Shown one piece after another: positions 16,522-24,389 of a stretch of 38,346 bases of DNA. Position 1 is the stretch's first letter. Every line of letters starts with the position of its first letter. The notes beneath the pieces were generated by a model. The model did not search any database, was not told where the DNA came from, and saw nothing but the letters and a program-made list of their open reading frames with translations. Source of the stretch: Flavobacteriales bacterium. Its GTDB lineage: Bacteria; Bacteroidota; Bacteroidia; Flavobacteriales_D; Sanyastnellaceae. A program made the position numbers and the translations under genes. The stretch is taken from positions 1 to 38,346 of the forward strand of contig JAQWQB010000017.1 in NCBI GenBank assembly GCA_029245065.1, given 5' to 3'.

Positions 16522-17166
16522 TTAGTCCTCATTTCTTAAAAAAACATAACCGCCCTTCTCAGCTCCCCATACGTGAACTCCTAACGAATCGAAGCCTTGA
16601 TCCCACGAAACGACACGATCATTGAACACATCTACCTGTGACATCGCGTAGCTAGCACCTCTCATGGTACTAAGGCAAGTGGCACTATCTGTTGCGCCGG
16701 TAAAGTAGTCTTGGCTCCATTTTAATTGAACATCGCAACCATCTTTAATCGTAATCGAATCAGGAGTATAGACTTTCCACAAATCCGTGTTTAGCCATTG
16801 TCCGGTGAACTGGTCCGGATTAGGAAGCATGTACACTTCGCTTATATACTCTCCTTCTCTTTCTACAACATGGTACACTCGTTGACGATATGGTTTATCT
16901 GTCATGGATGCAAGTGATTGCTCTACATACAAGTAAAAGGAAGTGTCTGTTTTTGTCCAAACAGGGTGCATTTCGAGGCATATGTTATAATAATCTGAGT
17001 CATTCTCAGCTTGAAGTGCACTCGAAAAAGACCCCGTCATCCAACCATTGATGGTATCTAAGTAATTAACTTCTATTACTTCGAGTTCGCCCAGATCAAC
17101 GGCATCGTTCGTACAGGCCCCAAATGCAAGTAAAGTCGTTAAAGAGAAGAAAATGAAATATTTCAT
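16522..17166 (-). CDS. CpcT/CpeT-like lipoprotein
   Basis: A 214-residue lipoprotein (signal ending 'LLAFGAC', Cys18). The mature part matches the CpcT/CpeT (DUF1001) family: 'GWMTGSFSSALQAENDSDYYNI' near the start (in pieces, about 41-62), 'MHPVW', 'FYLYVEQ', 'PYRQRVYHV', 'DGCDVQLKW', 'FTGATDSATC', 'RGASYAMSQV' and 'HVWGAEKGGYVF' at the end. In cyanobacteria this family attaches phycocyanobilin to phycobiliproteins, but the organism shows no sign of phycobilisomes. A lipid-anchored homolog here must do something else, perhaps bind another tetrapyrrole or lipophilic ligand; that is inference. It is transcribed alone, from a TACATTTG element. Confidence 0.82.
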   Translation of the reverse strand: MKYFIFFSLTTLLAFGACTNDAVDLGELEVIEVNYLDTINGWMTGSFSSALQAENDSDYYNICLEMHPVWTKTDTSFYLYVEQSLASMTDKPYRQRVYHVVEREGEYISEVYMLPNPDQFTGQWLNTDLWKVYTPDSITIKDGCDVQLKWSQDYFTGATDSATCLSTMRGASYAMSQVDVFNDRVVSWDQGFDSLGVHVWGAEKGGYVFLRNED

Positions 17167-17183
17167 GGTGGTCTTATTTTTCG

Positions 17184-17191
17184 CAAATGTA
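17184..17191 (-). promoter_or_regulatory. -7 element (TACATTTG) of the CpeT-like gene
   Basis: TACATTTG on the minus strand matches TAnnTTTG exactly and ends 17 bases before the ATG at 17166. No -33 TTG is visible at the standard distance. Confidence 0.45.
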
Positions 17192-17225
17192 ATTAATTGG
17201 ATTTGTCGGGGCTATTCACGTCTGA

Positions 17226-18569
17226 TCACTTCGCGACAGCAGACTTGAACTTCATGGCGTACCAAGTAATGTAGAAATAGCAAAGTATCGGTAAGATAAA
17301 CGCGAGCGAGAATGACCATTCGTCGCCACCGACATCTCTTAACAATCCTACCAGCGGAGGAATAACAGCTCCACCAACGATAGCGGAACATAGAATTCCT
17401 GACCCTTGCGGCTTTTCGTCGCCCAAATTCTCCAAGGACATGGTGAAAATGGTTGGGAACATGACTGAGTTGAAGAAACCTACAAGTAAAATGAATACCA
17501 CTGCTGCCATACCTGACGAAAGAAGAGACAATGCGGTCATTGTTATGGCCCCAAACGCGAAGTACATTAAGATTTTTCCTGGAGCAACTATGCTTGTAAG
17601 CTTCGCCCCAACAAACCTTCCTATCATGGCAGAACCCCAATAAAACAGCCCAAACGTTCCAACAATCCCTTTGGTATCTAATTCTTCAATTTTTTTACCA
17701 GAAAATGTTTCAGACAAAAACATCACAATGCTGCGAAGTGGCGCTTTCTCCTTCACCAATGAATCAAGATCAAGATCTATGAAATAGTTCACCAAAAAAC
17801 TACCGATGGATACCTCAGCGCCCACATACACGAAAATACCTATCGCCCCAAACAACAAGCGTTTGTCAGAAAGAACTTTGGTGAAAGAACCAAAATTCAC
17901 CTTGGTATTCCCCATAATTTTGGGAAGCGAAACCATTGCCACGAAAAAGGCTAATAAGAGAAAACACCCTCCTAAAAACAAAAAGGGCATCTGAACGGCG
18001 TTTGCTTCTGAAGCATAGTATGCTTGTTTAGCTGTTTCATCAAGCCCACCGATCTCATCGCCCGTCAAAATGGTATCACTTAGAAGGTAAGACGCGGATA
18101 GAATTGGAGCAATGGTCGTACCCAGACTATTGAACGCTTGAGACAAGTTCAATCTACTTGCCGCCTTTTCCGGGCTACCTAGGACCGCCACATATGGATT
18201 GGCAGCCACTTGTAGAATAGTGATTCCGGAGGCGAGGACGAATAGCGCTACGAGAAACAAACTGAATTCACGCACTTCTGCCGCAGGATAGAACAACGCG
18301 AGCCCTATTCCTGCCATTCCAAGACCAATAAGGATTCCCTTCTTGTAACCGATTTTACCTAACATGATACCGGCAGGAATGGAAACAATGAAGTATGCCA
18401 TGAACCAGGCAACCTGCACGAGTCCTGCTTGCCAATAATCCAACTCAAAGACTTCTTTTAATCTTGGAATAAGGGCATCCACTAAAACGGTAATCAAGCC
18501 CCACATGAAGAACAAGCTGGTAACAGCTATAAATGCGGATCGGTAACTAGTAGGTTTAGAGTCATTCAT
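17226..18569 (-). CDS. Sugar:H+ symporter, MFS (FucP/GluP type)
   Basis: A 447-residue major-facilitator protein with about twelve hydrophobic helices. The family-specific start 'YRSAFIAVTSLFFMWGLITVLVDALIPRLKEVFEL' (in pieces, about residues 8-42) and 'ASGITILQVAANPYVAVLG' with 'RLNLSQAFNSLGTTIAPILSA' are characteristic of the FucP/GluP group of fucose, glucose/galactose or N-acetylglucosamine symporters. The substrate cannot be read from these motifs and no sugar-catabolic gene lies beside it. The frame is open to 18629, but the MNDSKP start at 18569 fits family N-termini and the longer version adds 20 unrelated residues. Confidence 0.9.
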   Translation of the reverse strand: MNDSKPTSYRSAFIAVTSLFFMWGLITVLVDALIPRLKEVFELDYWQAGLVQVAWFMAYFIVSIPAGIMLGKIGYKKGILIGLGMAGIGLALFYPAAEVREFSLFLVALFVLASGITILQVAANPYVAVLGSPEKAASRLNLSQAFNSLGTTIAPILSASYLLSDTILTGDEIGGLDETAKQAYYASEANAVQMPFLFLGGCFLLLAFFVAMVSLPKIMGNTKVNFGSFTKVLSDKRLLFGAIGIFVYVGAEVSIGSFLVNYFIDLDLDSLVKEKAPLRSIVMFLSETFSGKKIEELDTKGIVGTFGLFYWGSAMIGRFVGAKLTSIVAPGKILMYFAFGAITMTALSLLSSGMAAVVFILLVGFFNSVMFPTIFTMSLENLGDEKPQGSGILCSAIVGGAVIPPLVGLLRDVGGDEWSFSLAFILPILCYFYITWYAMKFKSAVAK

Positions 18570-18624
18570 AATGAGACATTCTGTTTTGGTCGTCGGCCGA
18601 AGATAAACAAACCCTGAGTACCAA

Positions 18625-18662
18625 AACAAAAAAGCCCCTGTCTCTGGGAAGAAACAGGGGCC
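18625..18662 (-). terminator. Intrinsic terminator of the T9SS type-B surface protein gene
   Basis: Read leftward, an 8-bp perfect stem GCCCCTGT / ACAGGGGC with a 12-base loop is followed by TTTTTTG. It lies 18 bases beyond the stop of 18680-21808 and isolates it from the sugar transporter. Confidence 0.88.
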
Positions 18663-18679
18663 TTAATAAAAAGGTGATG

Positions 18680-21600
18680 TTATCGCATAACGTTCACCTG
18701 TCCGGTACGCTCATAAGCATCCGTGTCAATTCCTTTTACTTTAATCTTATAAGTGTACACGCCATCTGGAACGTAGTGTGTTCCTGACTGGTGGTCTCCC
18801 ACCCATGGTGTATTGATGTCATCTGTGAAGAATACTACTTCTCCCCAACGATCTACAATGACCATTTCGAAGCCAAGGATTCCTTGTCCGAACGCACGGA
18901 AGGTATCATTGATTCCATCATTATTGGGTGTAAAGGTATTCGGTACATATAGGATGATCGGACTGTTGATCAAAGTATACGTTGAGTCTGTACACCCAAT
19001 CATGTTAGTCACAGTCAAACTTGCGTTGTAGTCGCTCAATCCGTCATACGTATGAACAGGACTCACGTCTGTACTTGTTTCTCCATCGCCAAAGTCCCAT
19101 TCGAAAATACAATCTTCACATTCTGGTTCTGGTAGACCAATGAATTGGTATTCGTTGTCGCCTAGATTCTCAACCGTGAAGTTGCTGAATAAGAACTGCA
19201 CATCGATTGTTACGTCTCCCGTAATGCTCTCTCCACAGATATCAGTTGCAATAACTTCATATGTCTGTGTTGAGTAAGGAGTAGCGTATTGATCTGGACC
19301 ATACTCGCCAAGCTGTGGCCAGTAGTAGTAAAAACCATCTTCACCTCCAGTTGCAAGAGCAGAGATAGACATTCCATCTCCAGCGCAAATTGAAGAATCA
19401 GCTGTAACGGTCAATTCCAATGGAATATCTGGAATGATGTATAGAAGGTCTGTGGTAGCAGATGAGCCGCAACCGTCGCTCACAGTTACCGATACAGGCA
19501 CTGTATTGAACGATTGAAGGATAATATCTTCTGTCAATGCATAAGAGGTATCTGCAACCATCCATTCGTATTGGTAACCACCGCTTCCACTGATTACATC
19601 TACGTCCAGTTGTGTATTGTCTACACAACTAGCATTGATATCTTCAATTTCCGCTAGCACAACTGGCGGGTTGTCAATTGTAATGATAGTTGTTGTGGTA
19701 GCTTCTGCACCACAAGCATCTGAAACGAATAGTTCAACCAACACATCAATATCTGACTGGTAATCTAAACTTGGAGAGTTATTTCCTGCTGCATCACCAT
19801 TTGCTGTCCAATCGTAGTTCAATCCACCACTCCCCCCTTCGATCACTGCATCGATTTCAAAGAGTTCCGTACATGGACCAACAAAATCTTGAGGGAGAGA
19901 GAGAATAATGTCTGGGCTCTCTACAACTACTTCAATGTCTACTTCTTCAGTTTGTCCGCAGTTGTCAAACACTTCAAACGTCAACGTCATATCTTCTGAC
20001 GTCGTCAGTGTAATTGATGGGTTCCAATCAATCCACATTCCGTTGTCGTACCAGTTGTAGAAATAAGGTGCCTCTCCACCAGACACTTCTGGGGTAATTG
20101 TAAACGGATCGTTACAAAGCACTGATAGCGTTTCTTCTTGGGTCAAGATGAGTTCAGGAATATCCAATGTTACTGCTATGGTAATTGACTCTTCAAAGCC
20201 GCATCCATCTGTAACTGTTGCCGTAATAGACTCAGCTCCTTGCCACGTACTATACCACAATGAGTTTCCAAAACCGAAGAGGTTTCCTCCGTCTTGATCT
20301 TCCCAGCTAAAGTCATAGAATCCATCTCCTCCTGTAGCAGTGGCGATGATGTTCACCTGCGCACCACAACTTAACGCTAAATCGCCTTGGTTGAGTGTGA
20401 TTTCTAGTGGCGGTAGGTCCAATACTTCAATGGTAATATCAGCATCGTCAGGGGTCATACCACAGGTATCTCCCACCATGATGTTGTACGTTGTTGTTAC
20501 GTCAGGGTTGACATCAATGGTTGGCGTATCTTCGCCGGTAGACCAATCATAGATAAAGTTTCCATAACCACCAGTGATGATTGGCTCTAGGGTTACCCCT
20601 GCTCCAACGCACATTTCAGTGGTGTAACCATCTACCACGAGTGGTTCAGGTTCATCGGCAATGTAGAATTCGAAGTAACTCGTCAATCCACCACCATTGC
20701 ACGCCGCAAGGTTGAGGATTTCGAACTGTACCAATTCTATTCCTTCATCAATTCCGTCTTCAAAAGCGTCAACGAAGAAGCTCACGCTTTCAACACCAGG
20801 AGCAAACACGACAGTGTCGGGTAAGAATGTGTAGTCAATACCGTTTTCACCTTCTCCTTGGTAGGAAATGATGACCATCTCTTCAATCTCCAATACTGTT
20901 TCGATAGGGCGAGTAAATGTCAAAAGTGCCTCACCGCAGTCTTCGTACATGGTATCATTGTCTGGACCACCTACGTCAATTGACAAATCAACTTGAACAA
21001 CCGAGTTACTTGTGAAAGAACCTGCTTCCAAGATCACAATGGATTCCAGCGCCGTATCGGATCCATCTGCAATTGCAAGTTTGATGTGATAGGTTTCACC
21101 ACACTCTACTTCGGAAATCGCTTCTAATTTTGTTGTGTACCCATCTTGACAAATGTTGTCGTTTGCAAAGTTATCAATGTAGTATTCTGTATTGATCTGG
21201 TCATTTACCGAAGATACAGTTACCGGAAGTGGAGGATCTGTGCCAGGAACTTGGGCAATGTTGATTGCATTGTCTGCATACGGACCATTAATTCCAGGTC
21301 CTGAAAGGAAGAAAGCAAAAATATCATTGAAGGTACTGTTCACCCATTCGAGGTATTCATCAGAACCAAAGATGTAATTGAACTTAACCGTGTCACCTGT
21401 AGCGATAAAGTCAAACTCAAGTATACACAGGTCATTTACACTTCCTACTGTGAAATTCTGACCAATCATTCCCGGAACGGAGTTGGCGATTTCTAACAAA
21501 TCTGGTTCTCCCGAGACACCTTCACCGAAAGGCACGTCAGTGCCAAAGTCATCTGGACAAGCAATATTTTCTGCTGCCGCCGAAGAAAGAACAAGTCCCT

Positions 21601-21808
21601 CTGTAAGCGGAATTCCTTCAGCGTCTTGAAGGTAACCAACTTGTACATCAGAACCCGTAAGTTCAATGTTAAAAGCTTCTACTCCAGAGCCGAGAAGGAT
21701 GTCGTTCACGTACTCTTCTAGCGTTAATCCAGAAGTTACGGTTTGAGCTACAATGCTTGCTGGCATAAGCAAGGCAATTGTTAGCATTTTCAGGTAAAGG
21801 TTTTTCAT
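18680..21808 (-). CDS. Large secreted multidomain protein with T9SS type-B (gliding-associated) C-terminal domain
   Basis: A 1042-residue surface or secreted protein. After a signal peptide ('LTIALLMPASIVAQ') comes a choice-of-anchor L domain (about 22-215: 'VTSGLTLEEYVNDILLGSG', 'GLVLSSAAAENIACPDDFG', 'YIFGSDEYLEWVN'). A Calx-beta-like stretch follows. Then there are about six Ig-like repeats of roughly 80 residues, each ending in a 'V-x-D-x-CG' strand (VTDGCG, VFDNCG, VSDACG, VSDGCG, ATDICG), and a PKD domain ('WDFGDGETSTDVSPVHTY'). The CHU_C-type sorting domain closes it: 'VPNTFTPNNDGINDTF', 'VDRWGEVVF', 'DGVYTYKIKVKG'. It is likely a T9SS-exported adhesin. I use the ATG at 21808 because the signal peptide begins there; the frame is open to 21880. 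Confidence 0.9.
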   Translation of the reverse strand: MKNLYLKMLTIALLMPASIVAQTVTSGLTLEEYVNDILLGSGVEAFNIELTGSDVQVGYLQDAEGIPLTEGLVLSSAAAENIACPDDFGTDVPFGEGVSGEPDLLEIANSVPGMIGQNFTVGSVNDLCILEFDFIATGDTVKFNYIFGSDEYLEWVNSTFNDIFAFFLSGPGINGPYADNAINIAQVPGTDPPLPVTVSSVNDQINTEYYIDNFANDNICQDGYTTKLEAISEVECGETYHIKLAIADGSDTALESIVILEAGSFTSNSVVQVDLSIDVGGPDNDTMYEDCGEALLTFTRPIETVLEIEEMVIISYQGEGENGIDYTFLPDTVVFAPGVESVSFFVDAFEDGIDEGIELVQFEILNLAACNGGGLTSYFEFYIADEPEPLVVDGYTTEMCVGAGVTLEPIITGGYGNFIYDWSTGEDTPTIDVNPDVTTTYNIMVGDTCGMTPDDADITIEVLDLPPLEITLNQGDLALSCGAQVNIIATATGGDGFYDFSWEDQDGGNLFGFGNSLWYSTWQGAESITATVTDGCGFEESITIAVTLDIPELILTQEETLSVLCNDPFTITPEVSGGEAPYFYNWYDNGMWIDWNPSITLTTSEDMTLTFEVFDNCGQTEEVDIEVVVESPDIILSLPQDFVGPCTELFEIDAVIEGGSGGLNYDWTANGDAAGNNSPSLDYQSDIDVLVELFVSDACGAEATTTTIITIDNPPVVLAEIEDINASCVDNTQLDVDVISGSGGYQYEWMVADTSYALTEDIILQSFNTVPVSVTVSDGCGSSATTDLLYIIPDIPLELTVTADSSICAGDGMSISALATGGEDGFYYYWPQLGEYGPDQYATPYSTQTYEVIATDICGESITGDVTIDVQFLFSNFTVENLGDNEYQFIGLPEPECEDCIFEWDFGDGETSTDVSPVHTYDGLSDYNASLTVTNMIGCTDSTYTLINSPIILYVPNTFTPNNDGINDTFRAFGQGILGFEMVIVDRWGEVVFFTDDINTPWVGDHQSGTHYVPDGVYTYKIKVKGIDTDAYERTGQVNVMR

Positions 21809-21841
21809 TTGATGTGGCGCTTTTCCTACATTCATAAGGAA

Positions 21842-21856
21842 GACACATAGTGTGTC
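21842..21856. repeat. Interrupted palindrome GACACATAGTGTGTC
   Basis: A perfect 6-bp inverted repeat with a 3-base centre lies 34 bases upstream of the surface-protein start. A 10-bp direct repeat GTCAAAAAGG begins in it (21854-21863) and recurs at 21963-21972 in the same divergent gap. It could be an operator or a leader hairpin; there is no other support. The rest of the 184-bp gap shows nothing I recognise. Confidence 0.3.
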
Positions 21857-21992
21857 AAAAAGGTTGCTTTGAAAACGCACTCTTTTTCCTTAATTCGTAT
21901 AAAAATAAGCAATGTATTAGATTCAGGGTTTGTACTGTGGTCTAAAGTTGTAAACCTAACTAGTCAAAAAGGCTACATAAGGCAGTAAAACT

Positions 21993-22700
21993 ATGAATGA
22001 TGATGTTTTTGGCCGTGCGTTCTCTGCCTTCCTAAATGGAGAGAACTGTGCCCCCATCACTGTGAAGATTGATGACGAACTCCAAGACCCACTTCCGGTG
22101 GAATATTTCTTTCGGTCTGTGAACGATATGCCTGATTTAGAAAGAATAGCGCTCGATCTAGCCGAAGGAAAAACGTTAGACGTAGGCGCCGCAGCCGGTT
22201 GCCATAGCCTCGTACTTCAAGATAGAATTCACACCGTGGCACTCGAAATCTCCCAAAAAGCATGCGATGTCATGCAACATCGTGGAGTAAACAACATTAT
22301 TTGCAAAGACTTTTTTGATTACCAAGCTGACCGTTTTGACACCATCTTATTCCTAATGAACGGGTTAGGTATAGGGAAATCACCAAAAGGAACTGTTGAA
22401 TTGCTAAAACACGCCAAAAGTTTATTAACACCGGATGGGTTTATTTTAGGTGATAGCTCTGACATCTCTTATTTCAAAAATGACGAAATAAAAAAGGGAG
22501 GTGAAATCACCTCCCTTGAACAAGAATATTTTGGCACCGTTGAATTCAATCTTCATTGGCGCGATTTTCATTCAAATTTCCAGTGGATTTATCCTGACCC
22601 TGAATTGATTGAAAAATGCGCTGTAGAAGCGGGACTTACAATGTCCCTTGTTGCAGAAGGTCCTCATTACGACTACCTTCTTCGTTTTGATCAACGATAA
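21993..22700 (+). CDS. Class I SAM-dependent methyltransferase
   Basis: A 235-residue cytosolic enzyme. Motif I 'LDVGAAAGCHSLVLQ' (about residues 57-71) is the SAM-binding glycine loop, followed by an acidic residue after strand 2 ('VALEIS'), 'IICKDFFDY' (motif II/III region) and 'FDTILFLMNGLGIG' (motif IV). The substrate is not evident. The C-terminal 'FQWIYPDPELIEKCAVEAGL' is common in small-molecule methyltransferases of this fold. A perfect 11-bp inverted repeat lies inside the gene at 22494-22517. Its last 10 bases overlap the convergent sigma-factor gene. Confidence 0.82.
   Translation: MNDDVFGRAFSAFLNGENCAPITVKIDDELQDPLPVEYFFRSVNDMPDLERIALDLAEGKTLDVGAAAGCHSLVLQDRIHTVALEISQKACDVMQHRGVNNIICKDFFDYQADRFDTILFLMNGLGIGKSPKGTVELLKHAKSLLTPDGFILGDSSDISYFKNDEIKKGGEITSLEQEYFGTVEFNLHWRDFHSNFQWIYPDPELIEKCAVEAGLTMSLVAEGPHYDYLLRFDQR
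22494..22517. repeat. Perfect 11-bp inverted repeat inside the methyltransferase gene
   Basis: AAGGGAGGTGA, two A, then its exact reverse complement. It has terminator-like stem strength but no T-tract directly after it on the plus strand; on the minus strand it is followed by TTTTATTTCG. It encodes the 'IKKGGEITSLEQ' stretch. Confidence 0.6.
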
Positions 22701-23194
22701 ACTTCCAATTTTGCAGCTAGCTTCTTTCTTGCATGAAAGATTCTACTTTTTACTGTTCCCATTGGAATCCCTAATGTATCAGCTATTTCATCGTAATGGT
22801 AGCCTTCAACAAACATGGTAAATGGCACTTTAAAGTCCTTACTAAGGTTTCCGATTGCAGAACGAATTTCCTTCTCATTGATTTGTGTGGTCACAGAGTC
22901 GAAACTGTAATCCTGTGATGCGTCAATAAAGTAGCTATTGTCGGTGCTGTCTGTAATGGTGTTCTGAAATTTCTTTCTCTTGTAATTATTGATAAAGATA
23001 TTTCTCATGATGGTAAACAACCATCCTTTGATGTTTGTACCTTCCTTGAAATTGTTTTTGTAGCGAAGCGCTTTCACAAATGTGTCTTGGATAAGGTCAT
23101 TTGCATCTTCACTATCCTTTGTAAAGCTGAACGCGAATCCCCTTAGAAATTCGGTATTGCTCGTAAGCAATTGATTAAATTCGATTGATGACAT
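22691..23194 (-). CDS. ECF-type RNA polymerase sigma factor (candidate light/B12-controlled)
   Basis: A 167-residue sigma-70-family extracytoplasmic-function factor. Region 2 is visible as 'DANDLIQDTFVKALRYKNNF' (about 32-51) with 'IKGWLFTIMRNIFINNYKRKK', and region 4 as 'YHYDEIADTLGIPMGTVKSRIFHARKKL' (in pieces, about 131-158) with the helix-turn-helix. No anti-sigma gene is adjacent. The frame stays open to 23272, but the added residues would be encoded by the operator-like repeats, and ECF proteins usually start just before region 2, so I start at ATG 23194. The MerR/B12-domain regulator gene lies upstream on the same strand, and the leader carries two matching inverted repeats, suggesting that regulator controls this gene. 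Confidence 0.9.
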   Translation of the reverse strand: MSSIEFNQLLTSNTEFLRGFAFSFTKDSEDANDLIQDTFVKALRYKNNFKEGTNIKGWLFTIMRNIFINNYKRKKFQNTITDSTDNSYFIDASQDYSFDSVTTQINEKEIRSAIGNLSKDFKVPFTMFVEGYHYDEIADTLGIPMGTVKSRIFHARKKLAAKLEVYR

Positions 23195-23201
23195 GTTATT
23201 C

Positions 23202-23286
23202 TTGTTTAACGGTTCAATGCAAATATTAAACAAAATTCTCTTCGTTCCACATTTTTGTTTAACTATTTTCAAACAGGCTTAAACAA
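23202..23286 (-). promoter_or_regulatory. Two identical-geometry inverted repeats in the sigma-factor leader (putative MerR/CarH operators)
   Basis: Four copies of the octamer TTGTTTAA or its complement occur: 23202-23209 (plus), 23226-23233 (minus), 23255-23262 (plus), 23279-23286 (minus). They form two inverted repeats TTGTTTAA-N16-TTAAACAA with the same 16-base centre length, starting 53 bp apart (about five helical turns). The near one ends 7 bases before the sigma ATG. I did not find the octamer anywhere else in the window by eye. MerR-family regulators bind such dyads, so operators for the neighbouring B12-domain regulator are the natural reading. Confidence 0.65.
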
Positions 23287-23325
23287 AAAATGGATTCTCA
23301 ACCTGATCGGAAGAAGAATCCATTT
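23281..23325 (-). terminator. Intrinsic terminator between the MerR-like and sigma genes
   Basis: Read leftward, an 11-bp perfect stem AAATGGATTCT / AGAATCCATTT with a 16-base loop is followed by TTTTTTG. The U-tract runs straight into the distal TTGTTTAA operator half-site. It ends the regulator transcript 24 bases past its stop. Confidence 0.8.
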
Positions 23326-23348
23326 AATAAAATATCAGTAAAATCAGG

Positions 23349-24239
23349 CTATCCCGAGAACAAACCACTCATAAGCTGTCCGCCATTCTCATAAACCTGA
23401 ATCAACTCTGCGTTGGGGGAAGTAACATCCGTTAACATACGTCCTGCGATGTGGAACTTGCAGTCAAACTGCTGAAACTCTCTGTTTATCCTATCCAAAT
23501 ACTGGGCAACATGTTTTGTTGAAGGAGAAGTGGTAGAATATGAAACAAAACTCACATTAGGGTATTTCTTTACGATTTGAAAGAGGTCCTCAAATGGAAC
23601 GCTCTGTCCAAGAAACAAACTTCGGTGTCCGCGCTTTCTGATGATGTAATGCACCAAAAGAAGACTTATTTCATGAATCTCCCCTTGTGGTAGGTACATA
23701 ACGTACTTGACCTCTTCATCATTTGACTTTCCATCAAATTGATCAATCAACGAAAAGAGTTTCTGGCGAATCAAATTTGAAACAAAATGCTCCTGAGCAG
23801 GACAAATCGTGCTCGTAAGCCATAAAATACCTACTTGTGTTAAGAACGGAATAAAAAGATGAGTAAACGTTTGTTCAACCCCGTGTTCTTCTATGTAAGA
23901 ATTGGTAATGCTGTAGAATAATTCTTCATCATAGTTGAGCATGCTAATCTTCAGCATGTTCAAATAATGATGTTCTTGGGAATCTTTGGCGCTCTCTTCT
24001 TTAATGAGCTCTTGGATTTCTTCTTCTTCTAATTCAGATATTTTAGAAATTTTATGCCCAAGTTGATTAAGCAGGCCAACATTCAGCAGTTTTTTCAAAT
24101 CTGCGTCTGTGTAGTAGCGAATATTCGTGGAAGTCCTTTTAGGCTCCAGAATACCGTAACGTTGTTCCCAAATACGTATCGTATGGGCTTTGATACCCGT
24201 GAACGTCTCTAGGTCTTTTATGGAATATTCCTGCATCAT
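23349..24239 (-). CDS. MerR-family regulator with cobalamin-binding domain (CarH/LitR-like)
   Basis: A 296-residue transcription factor. Residues 4-70 are a MerR winged-helix DNA-binding domain ('YSIKDLETFTGIKAHTIRIW', 'RYYTDADLKKL'). Residues about 90-165 form the helical cap and about 178-290 a Rossmann-like B12-binding domain. The cap keeps W140-x9-E150-H151 and the B12 domain keeps E187-x-H189 in 'QGEIHE', the signatures of adenosylcobalamin photoreceptors of the CarH/LitR group, where the second His is the lower cobalt ligand. The residue after the Trp is Leu141, where Thermus CarH has the His that ligates cobalt after photolysis. In known systems it represses carotenoid or ECF sigma genes in the dark. 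The start may be either of two adjacent ATGs (24239 or 24236). Confidence 0.87.
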   Translation of the reverse strand: MMQEYSIKDLETFTGIKAHTIRIWEQRYGILEPKRTSTNIRYYTDADLKKLLNVGLLNQLGHKISKISELEEEEIQELIKEESAKDSQEHHYLNMLKISMLNYDEELFYSITNSYIEEHGVEQTFTHLFIPFLTQVGILWLTSTICPAQEHFVSNLIRQKLFSLIDQFDGKSNDEEVKYVMYLPQGEIHEISLLLVHYIIRKRGHRSLFLGQSVPFEDLFQIVKKYPNVSFVSYSTTSPSTKHVAQYLDRINREFQQFDCKFHIAGRMLTDVTSPNAELIQVYENGGQLMSGLFSG

Positions 24240-24389
24240 GATACCAAATCCTTAAATTAACACCTCTTATTCAATTTTGTTCTACGCTACTTTCACTTTT
24301 CCTTTGCAACGGAAGAGTTCTTATCTTTCACAATTGAATACCGAACTTGTTCACTCCATGTTCGAAACATGCCAGAATACGATTCCAAC

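Noticed and set aside
17212-17640. 142-codon minus-strand frame overlapping the FucP-like gene
   Set aside because: It lies in a different frame of the same strand and the MFS reading explains the sequence; the product is basic and unstructured.
18680-21808. CRISPR or tandem DNA repeats in the large surface-protein gene
   Set aside because: The periodicity is at the protein level (about 80-residue Ig-like units) and the DNA of the units is diverged.
23195-23272. Longer N-terminus of the sigma factor from 23272
   Set aside because: The extra codons are made of the operator-like repeats and do not resemble the start of an ECF factor.
24240-24389. CarH-type operator upstream of the MerR-like gene
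   Set aside because: I looked for TTGTTTAA dyads or TGTA/TACA repeats in the divergent gap and found none, so autoregulation through this site is not supported.
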